A DNA stretch of 63,388 bases, taken from Allochromatium humboldtianum. GTDB taxonomy: Bacteria; Pseudomonadota; Gammaproteobacteria; Chromatiales; Chromatiaceae. Position numbers and translations under genes: made by a program. The notes beneath the pieces are model-generated. The model worked only from the letters and a program-made list of their open reading frames with translations, had not been told where the DNA came from and ran no database searches. Shown one piece after another: positions 27,501-35,917 of the stretch (position 1 is the first letter of the stretch; every line of letters starts with the position of its first letter). The DNA is taken from contig NZ_JABZEO010000017.1 of assembly GCF_013385175.1 (NCBI RefSeq), forward strand, positions 1-63,388, in the 5' to 3' direction.

Positions 27501-29517
27501 CGAACTTGGAGCGCAGCTGCTCCTCGATGGCGGCGAACAGACCGGTCTCATCCAGTCCGGCGCGCTCCATCAGAGGCGAAGCGGCGAAGAAGGCGCCCTG
27601 GAAGGCGTTGCCCTGCATGCGGAATTGCAGCTCGGCGTTGGAGGCCTCTTCACGCGCGATCTTGAAGCCGTCGATGTAGTAGACGCGGATCTCGTTGTCG
27701 ACGATGAACTTGCGCGCCGCCGGCGGGAAGCTCGCCCACACCTGCTCGGCGTTCTCCAGGCTCGACTGGATGACGAAGCGTCCGCCGCGATGCAGCCCCG
27801 CGAGCGGGTTGGAGTGGGTGAAGACGTTCGGGTCCGGGCTCAGGACCACGTCGACATAGGTGTATTCGCAGTTGAGACGAATCGGCTCGGGCGCGGCTGA
27901 CAGGAAGTAGGTGGTCGGCTGCCCCTTCTTCTCGGAGCCGTACTTGGGATTGGCGCGGATGTCGTAACCCAGCAGATCATAGAGCGTCATCGCCAGGTTC
28001 TTGCCGGTGGTCACGGCGCCCCAGCCGCCGACCGAGTGCATACGCACCGTCACCGCGCCCTTGGGCAACAGGTTCGGGTTCTCGCTGCCGCGCAGGGCCA
28101 GCTCGCCGATACGCGGATAGGCATCCTTCAACTGCTGGATGCGGATCTCGTCCTTGGGATCGGCCGCATCGCGCATGAAATCGATCGAGAGATAGAAGAA
28201 CTTGCGCCCCGAGCCGCCCGGAATCATGTTCTCGACGGCGGCGATCAGCCCTTCCGGCTGGAGGTCGCGCGAACCCAGACCATAGCAGCCCGAGTAGAGG
28301 CGCGGCATGTCGCCGGCCTTGTAGGTCGGGTACGGGGCATAGGGGATCTCCTCGCCCTTGCCGACCATGCCGTTCTCCATGCACTTGGCCAGCGCCGCGC
28401 GCACTTCGCACATGATCGGCAGATCCTCGGCCAGCGGCTGGTCGGTGCGCTCCAGGATCGCCACGCCCTTCTTGCCCTGCAGCATCCGGCCGATCAGCTC
28501 GCCGGGGAAGGGACGGAACATGGTCAGATTGATGACGCCGATCTTGAGCTTGCGCGTCTCGCGCAGATAGTCGGCCACGGCCTCCGCCTGGACGACCATG
28601 CTGCCCTGACCGACGATCACGTACTCGGCGTCCTCGCAGCGGTAGCCCAGGGCGCGCGCATAGCGACGCCCGGTCAGCTCGTAGTATTCGGTCATCACCT
28701 GATCGGCGATCGGTCCGATGTGATCGAAGAAATACGGACGCTGTGCGGCGACGGCCTGCATGTAAGCGTCCTGGTTCTGCACCGTGCCCGAGCTGACCGG
28801 GTTGTCGACGTCCCACACCAGGGGAACGCGGCGGCGGGTCGGGCCATAGACCAGACGCTGGGCTGGGGTCGGGCACTCGATGATGTCGTCGGGACGACCG
28901 CAGAACTCCTCGACCAGCGCGCGCTCGGGCACGTTGAGCGGCTCGATCAGGTGCGTGGTCAGGAAGCCGTCCTGACCGACGGCGGCCGGCGTCAGGGTCA
29001 GCTCGGCGATCTTGCGCGCGATCAGATTGAGGTCAGCCGCTTCCTGGGCGTTCTTGCCGAAGACCTGGAAGAAGCCGGTGTCGTCGATACAGTGATAGTC
29101 GTCGTGGGCGCAGTGGACGTTGAGACTGGCCTTGGTGATGGCGCGCGAGCCGATGTTGAGCACATAGGGCAGGCGCTTGCCGACCGCCGTATAGAGCGAT
29201 TCGTGCATGAAGGCCACGCCCTGCGCCGACGAGAAGTTGGTAGCGCGCAGTCCCGTCATCGACATGCCGGCGGTCACGGCGGCCGCCGCGTGCTCGGACT
29301 CGGGCTCGACGAAGATCAGCGGATTGCCCGAGATGTTCAGATGCCCATTGGCCACTTCCTCGGCCCAATACTCACCCATCTGCGTGGAAGGCGTGATCGG
29401 ATAGGCACCAGCGGCATCGGAGGCCTCGCGCTCGCACATGATGACAGCACTGTTGCCGTCCATCGCCATACGGGTGCCAGGGTACTTGAACTGCTTTTCG
29501 TCTTTCTTTCCGAACAT
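24583..29517 (-). CDS. nifJ: Giant pyruvate:ferredoxin oxidoreductase with fused C-terminal ferredoxin domain
   Basis: A 1644-residue enzyme, roughly 450 residues longer than usual single-chain PFOR/NifJ. In order: the pyruvate-binding N-domain (GAYPITPSTQMGEYW), the C-terminal part of that domain and the gamma-type domain (HSVGGWGAVTTGKNLAMTLY), two ferredoxin motifs near residues 785 (CTACGNCFSICP) and 925 (CKGCMECIEVC), a CMGCGE motif, the thiamine-diphosphate site GGDGAMYDIGFQNLSRAL near 1219, then a Gly/Asn-rich linker and an extra ferredoxin-like domain near 1570 (CTACDECVTINPKIF...CAAGCIHP). Extra helical segments lie between the clusters and after the second. It would make or use pyruvate, acetyl-CoA, CO2 and ferredoxin. 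Its place between rnfB and rnfC ties it to Rnf. Confidence 0.92.
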   Translation of the reverse strand: MFGKKDEKQFKYPGTRMAMDGNSAVIMCEREASDAAGAYPITPSTQMGEYWAEEVANGHLNISGNPLIFVEPESEHAAAAVTAGMSMTGLRATNFSSAQGVAFMHESLYTAVGKRLPYVLNIGSRAITKASLNVHCAHDDYHCIDDTGFFQVFGKNAQEAADLNLIARKIAELTLTPAAVGQDGFLTTHLIEPLNVPERALVEEFCGRPDDIIECPTPAQRLVYGPTRRRVPLVWDVDNPVSSGTVQNQDAYMQAVAAQRPYFFDHIGPIADQVMTEYYELTGRRYARALGYRCEDAEYVIVGQGSMVVQAEAVADYLRETRKLKIGVINLTMFRPFPGELIGRMLQGKKGVAILERTDQPLAEDLPIMCEVRAALAKCMENGMVGKGEEIPYAPYPTYKAGDMPRLYSGCYGLGSRDLQPEGLIAAVENMIPGGSGRKFFYLSIDFMRDAADPKDEIRIQQLKDAYPRIGELALRGSENPNLLPKGAVTVRMHSVGGWGAVTTGKNLAMTLYDLLGYDIRANPKYGSEKKGQPTTYFLSAAPEPIRLNCEYTYVDVVLSPDPNVFTHSNPLAGLHRGGRFVIQSSLENAEQVWASFPPAARKFIVDNEIRVYYIDGFKIAREEASNAELQFRMQGNAFQGAFFAASPLMERAGLDETGLFAAIEEQLRSKFGAKGERVVQDNLRIVRRGFDEIVEITDKPLVAGQLMTRKAPSLPIMLKALPEGDGRIADVHRFWDQTGAFYASGRGSDNLTDPHMALSLMPASTGVYRDMTQIRFEYPKFLPENCTACGNCFSICPDSAIPGLVNKVSDVFATAISRVERGMPTQYLRRETRNVEKRLRELVETAGETADMRTLMDQAVLETLAAFSGEPEQKAIAEKEFGLMMEALGDYQFAITKPYWTNREKKQKGSGGLFSITVNPYTCKGCMECIEVCNDGALVAEPQTTESIQQMQNRWAMWLDLPTTDPDFIRIEDLDDKVGALETLLLDKNNYQSMVSGDGSCMGCGEKTAVHLFTATVTALMQSRVKKHLAEIDDLINRLETHIRLKLASGMDLSNSAAIAKALDSHKDADLTLSGLSAELVHQGAQPVDPDWLKWVTGLLAKLRHLKAQYTDKQPRANMGFVNATGCTSVWGATFPYNPYPFPWSNNLFQDSPSVALGLFEGHMRKMGEGFKAIRQARMELDGQFKLNDPACELSYFGWKDFSDEEWLLCPPVVAVGGDGAMYDIGFQNLSRALMSGTPVKILVVDTQSYSNTGGQSCTSGFVGQVADMAPYGKQWKGKTEIRKEMGLIGMAHRSAFVLSSSASHLTHLLEGYIDGLNARRPALFNIYTSCQPEHGIGDDMSNKHGRMAVESRAYPLFRFDPDAGTSLEECCSIEGNPDIDRDWISWTLKYTDEKGNPAEMEVPFTFVDFAMIEGRFRKHFRKAPPETWNDTMVPVHEFLDLAEDERDGLHPYVWGVDGKNRLMRVLVAQELIHSCEERRSFWTQLRGLCGELNKVDVESVRQQAKAEIAQKLTSSLLALAVGEGGLSGLAGAAPSNGAGHNGNGAAHPGANGSGNDSAEGWEPVWVETPECTACDECVTINPKIFKYNGDKKIEIVDPKGGPYKDIVKAAEKCAAGCIHPGMPWNPAEAGVDKLVKRAEKYQ

Positions 29518-29658
29518 GGGCCTTCTCTGTTGTTGATTCTCTAAGGGGAGCCGTCGGACGCAGGTCAGCGGCTCACAACCGATTCGATGTCGAGTCGCCC
29601 GGCCGCGACCGCTCTGACGGCGGTTTACGGGCGCGGGCCATCGCCACCTCGCGCGACC

Positions 29659-30534
29659 TCAGACGGCCGGCAAGGCGCCCTTTGTCCCCTTGCGCAGCAC
29701 CTTGCGCGCGTCGCGTCCCTTGACGACGGTTCCATCGGCCTCCAGCCAGACGATGGCGCCGGTCGGGCAGCGCTCGATCGCGACCTTGGAGGCCAGTGCG
29801 TTGTTGGAATAATCGATCACCGCGAGGTTGTCCTGGAGCTGGATCAAGCCCTCGGGTGAGTCCTGGACGCAGCGCCCGCACGCGGTGCAGGCGACTTCGC
29901 AGTGATGCTCGGCCTGATCGCCGAACTCCAGGTTCTTGCAGGCGACCCACAGCCGGTGACTGACCGGATGCAGTTCGAACAGATCCTTGGGGCAGACGGT
30001 GACGCACTCGCCGCAGGCGGTGCATTTGTCTTCGATGACGACCGGGATGCCCTGGCGGTTCATGTAGATGGCGTCGAAGTCGCACACCACCTCACAGTCG
30101 CCGAAGCCCAGACAGCCCCAGGTGCAGCCACGCCCGCCGCCCGAGACCAGCGCGGCGGCGCGGCAGGACGGCAGTCCGCTGTAGTTGGCGCGCAGATAGG
30201 CGACATTGCCGCCGCCGTCACAGGCCAGACGCGCCACCCAGCGCTCGCGCGCACTCAGCTCGACGCCCAGGAAGTCAGCGATGATCTGATTCATCGACTT
30301 GGCGTTGACGGTGCAGCGCGCCGGGTCGATCTCGCCCTTGACCAGCTTTTCGGCGAAGGGCCGACAGCCGGCCTCGCCACAGGCGCCGCAGTTGGCCTTG
30401 GGCAGCAGATCCTCGACCTGATCGATCCGCGGATCTTCGAACACATAGAGCCGTTTGTTGGCGATGACCAACATCAGGGCGAGCAGCAGACCCAGCGTGG
30501 CCATGAAGCCCACGGCGGTTAGGATGGTTGCCAT
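29659..30534 (-). CDS. rnfB: Rnf electron transport complex subunit B
   Basis: A 291-residue iron-sulfur subunit that receives electrons from or passes them to ferredoxin. It starts with a membrane helix (GFMATLGLLLALMLVIANK), then the RnfB-type four-Cys motif PKANCGACGEAGC, CRAAALVSGGGRGCTWGCLGFGDC, and two ferredoxin motifs (CTACGECVTVCP, CTACGRCVQDSP). It is longer than the E. coli protein and of the Clostridium/Rhodobacter long type. First gene of the cluster; the PFOR gene follows after 141 bases. Confidence 0.94.
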   Translation of the reverse strand: MATILTAVGFMATLGLLLALMLVIANKRLYVFEDPRIDQVEDLLPKANCGACGEAGCRPFAEKLVKGEIDPARCTVNAKSMNQIIADFLGVELSARERWVARLACDGGGNVAYLRANYSGLPSCRAAALVSGGGRGCTWGCLGFGDCEVVCDFDAIYMNRQGIPVVIEDKCTACGECVTVCPKDLFELHPVSHRLWVACKNLEFGDQAEHHCEVACTACGRCVQDSPEGLIQLQDNLAVIDYSNNALASKVAIERCPTGAIVWLEADGTVVKGRDARKVLRKGTKGALPAV

Positions 30535-30789
30535 AGACAGCTAATCCGGCAGAGACAGTCAGGGGAGCGCGACGCCGAGGATGGGGACGGCGCTTACCAG
30601 CTCGGAATTCGGATGTCTGGAGGTCGCTCCCGTGCTCGTTGGATGAAGGGCACGCGGAGACCGCCAGTGTGGAGCGGGGGAAGTTTACGGAATTATGATC
30701 TATTAAAATTGCAAATTATGTAAATCGTGAGTATTGAAACATGATCGAGCACTATCGATCCGTCTCTATGGCACATATTGTGAATTTTG

Positions 30790-31890
30790 ATGCACTTTGG
30801 CTGTTTGTTGCGTCCCTTGGAATTCTGTGATCCCAGACCCCGCCGGTGGTCGACCGGCCTGGCTCTGGTGGACGACGGGGCGGTGCGCATGGCGCCGCTG
30901 TTGCGTCTGCCGTCACTGCTCGCGGCCATGGGTGTCGATCCGGACGAAGTGATCCGCGCGGGCGGCGCCGACCCGACCGCCTTCGACGATCCGGACAAGA
31001 CTCTGCCCTTTCCGGTGCTGGGCCGCCTGCTCGAGCACTGCGCGCGGGCGACCGGCTGCCCGCATCTGGGCCTGGAGCTCGGGCGGCGCTCAGGGCTGGA
31101 TGCGCTGGGCGGCCTGGGGGAGATCGCCCAGACCGCGCCGGATCTGGGCAGCGCCTTGCGGTTCTTCATCCTGCACCTGCATCTGCACGACCGCGGGGCC
31201 GTGCCCCTGCTCTGGGAACGCGGCGACCAAGCGATGCTCGGCTATGTCATCCATTGGCCGGACGTGCCGGGCACCGAGCAGATCTATGACGGCGCGGTGG
31301 CGATAATCCACAACATTCTCAAGTCACTGGCCGGTCCGGGCTGGCAACCCAGCGCCGTCTGGCTGCACCGTCCGCCGCCCGCGGACAAGGCGCCTTATCG
31401 CGACCATTTCCAGACCCGGTTGCATTTCGCGGCCCAATACGCCGCCGTGGGTTTCCGTGCCGAGGATCTCAGCCGACAGCTCCCCGGATCGGACGCGCGT
31501 GCCTATGCCGACGGACTGCGCGAGGTCGAGGCACTGACGGCCTTCCGCGACGTCGGTCTGCATGAGCACATTCAGCAGGTACTGCGTCGACTCCTAATCG
31601 CCGGTGCGCCGGCGAGCGAGCTCCGTCTGGAGCCGGTCGCGGCGCTCTTCGGCCTGCACAGCCGCACCCTCAATCGTCGGCTGCACGCCGAGGGCACGAG
31701 TTTCAAGGTGCTGCTCGACGAGACCCGCTACCGGATCGCCCGCCAACTGTTGCGCGACACGCAACTGCCCATGCAGGAGTTGGCAATCACGCTCGGCTAT
31801 GCCGATGTCACCGCCTTCACCCGGGCCTTTCGTCGCTGGTCCGGGGCCCCCCCCGCCGCCTGGCGCTCCTCATGCCGGCGCGATACCTGA
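30790..31890 (+). CDS. AraC-family transcriptional regulator
   Basis: A 366-residue regulator of the type with an N-terminal 'arabinose-binding-like' domain (LLRLPSLLAAMGVDPDEVIRAGG, HLGLELGRRSGLDALGGLG) and a C-terminal AraC double helix-turn-helix (EPVAALFGLHSRTLNRRL, ARQLLRDTQLPMQELAITLGYADVTAFTRAFRRW). The most family-like start would be near MAPLLRLP (30889); the ATG at 30790 is the first in frame. Divergent from rnfB, and just upstream of the envelope gene set that follows in the same direction, which it may control. Confidence 0.85.
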   Translation: MHFGCLLRPLEFCDPRPRRWSTGLALVDDGAVRMAPLLRLPSLLAAMGVDPDEVIRAGGADPTAFDDPDKTLPFPVLGRLLEHCARATGCPHLGLELGRRSGLDALGGLGEIAQTAPDLGSALRFFILHLHLHDRGAVPLLWERGDQAMLGYVIHWPDVPGTEQIYDGAVAIIHNILKSLAGPGWQPSAVWLHRPPPADKAPYRDHFQTRLHFAAQYAAVGFRAEDLSRQLPGSDARAYADGLREVEALTAFRDVGLHEHIQQVLRRLLIAGAPASELRLEPVAALFGLHSRTLNRRLHAEGTSFKVLLDETRYRIARQLLRDTQLPMQELAITLGYADVTAFTRAFRRWSGAPPAAWRSSCRRDT

Positions 31891-31922
31891 ATCCGGCGCG
31901 TGTCTAGGGGCGCGAAAATGTC

Positions 31923-31951
31923 GTGAAATGTCAATCACGCATCCGGTCAAT
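31923..31951 (+). promoter_or_regulatory. Possible promoter of the envelope operon
   Basis: CATAAT (5/6 to the -10 consensus) is preceded at 17 bases by GTGAAA (4/6 to -35). The nearby GAAAATGTC and GAAATGTC are a short direct repeat that could bind a regulator such as the AraC protein encoded just upstream. It lies 110 bases before the first gene of the set. Confidence 0.25.
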
Positions 31952-32060
31952 TCGACATAATCGGCGCGCCGAAGGCGATTGATCTTTGTCATGGCCCACC
32001 GGCAGCGCGCTTCAGGTTCGACGTCCAACCAACCACTCACTTCAGAGAGGAAGCCGACGG

Positions 32061-32378
32061 ATGTTCAAGTCAAGGCTCAAGGCCGGTCTCATCGCCTCCG
32101 CCGCCCTGTTCGGCGGTCTGGTCGCGGAGATCGGGTTCGATGGCGGTTTTCTGGTTTCGGAGGCGCAGGCCGTGGTGGGTCGGCCCGCAACGGCGATGAG
32201 CTATGCCGGTGTCGCCCGCCGCACCACACGCCGCACCATCTACGCCACTTCCGTGTATCGCGCGACGCTCCCTGCCGGCTGCACCACTGTCATCATCGAG
32301 GGAACGACCCTGCATCGCTGCGGGGCCACCTACTATCAGCCATCGGGTAGCCGGTATGTGGTGGTGCAGGTTCAATAA
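32061..32378 (+). CDS. Small exported protein with PAT..SYAGVARRTT motif (first of two)
   Basis: A 105-residue protein with a signal-like N-terminus (LIASAALFGGLVAEIG...EAQA) and the mature start VVGRPATAMSYAGVARRTTRR. The rest is Tyr- and Thr-rich with two cysteines (AGCTTVIIEGTTLHRCG) that could form a disulfide, then YYQPSGSRYVVVQVQ. The AGAGAGGAAG upstream is a good ribosome-binding site. The motif SYAGVARRTT recurs in another small protein 1.2 kb downstream. I do not recognise a family with known function. Confidence 0.75.
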   Translation: MFKSRLKAGLIASAALFGGLVAEIGFDGGFLVSEAQAVVGRPATAMSYAGVARRTTRRTIYATSVYRATLPAGCTTVIIEGTTLHRCGATYYQPSGSRYVVVQVQ

Positions 32379-32466
32379 GTCCCCGGATCGAGGGATCGCT
32401 GCACAAGACCACTCGCCCCATGATCGTTCTGATTCATTCGGACCCAACCCTCGGGAAATTCATGCC

Positions 32467-33279
32467 ATGACGACATCCATCCCAAGCGTTCCAGCCCCTC
32501 GGCGCGCCCGCCTCGGCGCCGTCTCCCTGATCCTGGCGGCCTCACTGATCGGGACGGGTTCACTCGCCCAGGCCCGCGAAGGGGACGCCCAGGCCATCCT
32601 CAAGTCGATGACGGACTATGTGGGCAGCCAGACGAGCATTGAGTTCAGCTTCGACAGTTCCATCGAGGTTATCACCCCGGAACTGGAGAAGATCCAGTTC
32701 ACCAACTCCGGCGGGGCGCTGTTGAGCCGACCCGATAAGCTGCGCGCCCATCGGACCGGCGGCTACGCGGACGTGGAGTTGGTCTTCGACGGCCAGACCG
32801 TGAGCGTGCTCGGCAAATCCCGCAACGTCTATGCCCAGTTCGATGGACCCGAGAGCGTCGATGCCCTGATCGAGGCGCTGCGCGCGGGCCAGGGCATCGC
32901 CCTGCCGGGCGCCGATCTGCTGCTGACGAATGCCTATGCGGTGCTGACCGACGGCATCCTGGAGGCCAAGCACATTGGTCGCGGCATCATCGACGGCGTG
33001 GAGTGCGAGCATCTGGCCTTCCGCAACCGCGACACCGACTGGCAGCTCTGGGTGGAAGTGGGCGAGCGGCCCATCCCGCGCAAGCTTGTGATCACCAGCA
33101 AGACCCTGAACAGCGCGCCTCAGTACACGCTACAGGTCAAGGACTGGAAGACCGGCGTCACCCCGGCGGCCGATGCCTTTGCCTTCACCCCGCCCAAAGA
33201 CGCGCAGAAGCTCGAAGCTCATGAACTCATCGATCTCGACGAGCTGCCCCCGGACGCTGCCACTGGAGACGACCAATGA
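32467..33279 (+). CDS. DUF2092-family periplasmic protein
   Basis: A 270-residue protein with a signal peptide (RLGAVSLILAASLIGTGSLAQA) and the DUF2092 pattern: ILKSMTDYVGSQTSIEFSFDSSIEV, LLSRPDKLRAHRTGGYADVELVFDGQTVSVLG, IIDGVECEHLAFRNRDTDWQLWVE and PRKLVITSK. The fold is expected to resemble LolA/LolB half-barrels that hold lipid groups, so a carrier of a lipophilic compound is possible. It overlaps the next gene by four bases (ATGA). Confidence 0.82.
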   Translation: MTTSIPSVPAPRRARLGAVSLILAASLIGTGSLAQAREGDAQAILKSMTDYVGSQTSIEFSFDSSIEVITPELEKIQFTNSGGALLSRPDKLRAHRTGGYADVELVFDGQTVSVLGKSRNVYAQFDGPESVDALIEALRAGQGIALPGADLLLTNAYAVLTDGILEAKHIGRGIIDGVECEHLAFRNRDTDWQLWVEVGERPIPRKLVITSKTLNSAPQYTLQVKDWKTGVTPAADAFAFTPPKDAQKLEAHELIDLDELPPDAATGDDQ

Positions 33280-33611
33280 CCCGCAAGTCACTGAAAAAAC
33301 TGGCCATCCTCGCTCTGGCCACGGGTGGCTGGCTGCTCGATGGGTCGCTCGGCTCCGGGACTCATCTCAGCCTGATGGCCACGGCTGAAGCCGCCGTAGG
33401 CGCACCCGCGACACCTGTGAGCTATGCAGGCGTGGCGCGCCGCACCACGGCTCGGGCGGTGACGCCCGGTGTCGGGGCCGGCGGTGTGGGCGGACCCGCC
33501 TCAGGTGTCGGGGTGCTGCCCGGAGCGGGCGCCGGCAAGGCCGGGGTCGGCTACAGCGGCGGTGTCGGACGCAACCTGGGCGGCCCCGTGAATCGGGTCG
33601 GCGTCCGCTGA
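33276..33611 (+). CDS. Small exported Gly-rich protein with PAT..SYAGVARRTT motif (second)
   Basis: A 111-residue protein whose N-terminus (ILALATGGWLLDGSLGSGTH and LMATAEAAVG) is an export signal; the mature part starts VGAPATPVSYAGVARRTTAR, matching the other small protein of this operon, and continues as a low-complexity Gly/Val sequence (GVGAGGVGGPASGVGVLPGA) ending in Arg. The signal region is also close to that of the patatin protein encoded next. Translationally coupled to the DUF2092 gene. Role unknown; a surface or cell-wall-like structural peptide is possible. Confidence 0.75.
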   Translation: MTRKSLKKLAILALATGGWLLDGSLGSGTHLSLMATAEAAVGAPATPVSYAGVARRTTARAVTPGVGAGGVGGPASGVGVLPGAGAGKAGVGYSGGVGRNLGGPVNRVGVR

Positions 33612-33627
33612 TCTTCGGAGACCATTC

Positions 33628-35880
33628 ATGCTCCAAAGGCCCCTGATCGTCGTCGTCCTCGCCGTCGCCGGCTGGCTCTGTAACGGCGCGATCGGCGTCG
33701 GCGCGCCGGCCGGACTGATGGCGAGCGCCGACGCCGCCCCCGCCGCCCAGCGCCCACGGATCGGTTTGGCCCTGAGTGGCGGCGGCGCGCGTGGCGCGGC
33801 CCATGTCGGCGTGCTCAGGGTGCTGGAGGAGCTGAAGATTCCGGTGGACTACATCGCTGGAACCAGCATGGGTTCCATCGTCGGCGCCCTCTATGCCTCG
33901 GGCATGACCCCGGACGAGATCGCCCAAGCCCTGCAGGAAGTGGACTGGGACGAGGTGTTCACCGACGCCACCCCGCGCGACGAACGGACCTTTCGTCGCA
34001 AGCAGGACGATAAGCTGAATCTGATCAAGCACAAACCCGGCCTCAAGGATGGCGAGGTGCGGCTGCCGATGGCGCTGGTCGAGGGCCAGAAATTCGACCT
34101 GGTACTGCGCCGGCTGCTGCTGCCGGTGTCCGAGGTGCGCGACTTCGACCGGTTGCGCATCCCTTATCGGGCGGTGGCGACCGATATCGCCACCGGCCAC
34201 GAAGTCGTGCTCAAGCGCGGCGATCTCGCCCAAGCCGTCCGGGCCAGCATGGCGGTTCCCGGCGCCTTCGCGGCGGTGGACATCGACGGACGGACCCTGG
34301 TCGACGGTGGCATGGCCAACAACCTGCCGATCAGCGTAGTGCGCGAGATGGGCGCCGACATCGTCATCGCCGTCGACATCAGCACCCCGCTGCTCACCCG
34401 CGAAGACATCAAATCGGTGCTCGGCGTGGTCGAGCAGCTCACCGGCTTTCTCACCCGTGGCAACACGGAACGCCAGATCGCGTCCCTGACCCAGCGGGAT
34501 CTGCTGATCGTGCCGCCGCTCGATGAGGCCGGGATCGGTAGCGGCGACTTCAAACGCTCTGCCGAGGCGATCGCCATCGGCGAACGGGCCGCCCGCGACC
34601 ATATGCACAGGCTGGCGGGCCTGGGTGTGTCGCCGGACGCCTATGCCCGCTACCTTGCCGCCCACCCCAACCCGAGACAGGGCGCCGCGCCCGTGGAGCG
34701 TCTGGCGTTCGTCGAGATCGAGAACAATTCGTCGATCAGCGATGCCGTGATCGAGGCCCAGTTCGATGTGCGGCCGGGCGATCCGCTGGACGTCGATCGT
34801 CTGGAGGCCGGCATCGCGCGCGCCTATGGCCTGGGCCATTTCGAGAAGATCGGCTATCGGCTGGAGGAGCGCGACGGGCGGCATGGCGTGGTGGTGCGGG
34901 CTCAGGAGAAATCCTGGGGCACCAGCTCGCTGCAGACGGGACTGCAACTCTATACCAGTTTCGGCGACGGATCGGATTTCAACCTCGGCGGCGCCGTCAC
35001 CCTGACCCCCTTCGGCGCCAATGCCGGCGAGTGGCGCACCTTCGTCAGTCTGGGCGAGGAGCAGCAGTTCATCACCGAGGTCTACTATCCGCTGGATCCG
35101 GCTCAGACATGGTTCGTGGGCGGCGATCTGGGGTATGAGTCCAGACTGTTCCGCCTGTTCGATCAGGATCAGGACCGAGCGTTGGCCGAATACGACACCA
35201 GTCGTCTCGGCGCCCGTCTGAGGTTCGGACGCAATTTCGACACCTGGGGCCGGTTGCACCTGATGTACGACCGGGCGGTCGGGGACGCCGAGGTCACTGT
35301 CGGCGCCCCGGATCTGGTCGATTACGACTTCGATGTGGGCCGGCTCAGCCTGCTCGGCGCCATCGATACCTACGACAACTACTATTTCCCCAGCCGCGGC
35401 TCACTGGGTAGCTTGTCCCTGACCAGCTCGCGCGAAAGCCTGGGCGCCAGTTCCGACTACGATCAGGTGCTGTTCAACTACAGTGCGGTCATGAGCCGGG
35501 GCCGACATGCCCTGCAGGGCGGCGTCACCCTGGCCACGACCCTGGACGAAGATGCGCCGGTGGAGGCGCTGTTCCAGCTCGGCGGCTTCATGCGACTGTC
35601 CGGGCTCGAACGCAACGCCCTGAGCGGTCAGCATCTGGGACTGCTGCGCGGCCTGTACCGCTACCGGCTCAACGATGTGCTGGTGCCCGTCTATGCCGGC
35701 GCCTCACTGGAACTGGGCAATACCTGGGATCGGCGCGATGCGATCGAATTCACCGACGCCCGTTTGGCCGGCAGCCTCTTCCTGGCGGCGGACACCCCGC
35801 TGGGGCCGCTCTTTCTCGGTTACGGCAACACGGAAGGCCGCGATCAGGCCATCTATCTGATGCTGGGGCCGCTCTGGTAA
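33628..35880 (+). CDS. Patatin-like phospholipase with POTRA and outer-membrane barrel (type Vd, PlpD-like)
   Basis: A 750-residue exported protein. The patatin domain has the oxyanion loop SGGGARG (50-56), the nucleophile elbow GTSMG with Ser80, and the catalytic Asp226 in VDGGMANN. A POTRA-like segment follows around residues 355-430 (RLAFVEIENNSSISDAVIEAQ), then a 16-strand-type BamA/FhaC barrel ending in PLFLGYGNTEGRDQAIYLMLGPLW, with a terminal aromatic residue as required for barrel assembly. The product should place a lipase on the cell surface. Its signal region resembles that of the preceding small gene. Confidence 0.9.
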   Translation: MLQRPLIVVVLAVAGWLCNGAIGVGAPAGLMASADAAPAAQRPRIGLALSGGGARGAAHVGVLRVLEELKIPVDYIAGTSMGSIVGALYASGMTPDEIAQALQEVDWDEVFTDATPRDERTFRRKQDDKLNLIKHKPGLKDGEVRLPMALVEGQKFDLVLRRLLLPVSEVRDFDRLRIPYRAVATDIATGHEVVLKRGDLAQAVRASMAVPGAFAAVDIDGRTLVDGGMANNLPISVVREMGADIVIAVDISTPLLTREDIKSVLGVVEQLTGFLTRGNTERQIASLTQRDLLIVPPLDEAGIGSGDFKRSAEAIAIGERAARDHMHRLAGLGVSPDAYARYLAAHPNPRQGAAPVERLAFVEIENNSSISDAVIEAQFDVRPGDPLDVDRLEAGIARAYGLGHFEKIGYRLEERDGRHGVVVRAQEKSWGTSSLQTGLQLYTSFGDGSDFNLGGAVTLTPFGANAGEWRTFVSLGEEQQFITEVYYPLDPAQTWFVGGDLGYESRLFRLFDQDQDRALAEYDTSRLGARLRFGRNFDTWGRLHLMYDRAVGDAEVTVGAPDLVDYDFDVGRLSLLGAIDTYDNYYFPSRGSLGSLSLTSSRESLGASSDYDQVLFNYSAVMSRGRHALQGGVTLATTLDEDAPVEALFQLGGFMRLSGLERNALSGQHLGLLRGLYRYRLNDVLVPVYAGASLELGNTWDRRDAIEFTDARLAGSLFLAADTPLGPLFLGYGNTEGRDQAIYLMLGPLW

Positions 35881-35917
35881 TCCGCGATTCAAAGATTCAA
35901 ACCGACGAGTCATCACC

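Noticed and set aside
24655-27900. A very long open frame on the plus strand opposite the PFOR gene
   Set aside because: It is antisense to a clear PFOR coding sequence and arises from the GC-rich codon bias; its translation is low-complexity (His, Arg, Leu, Asp) with no domain.
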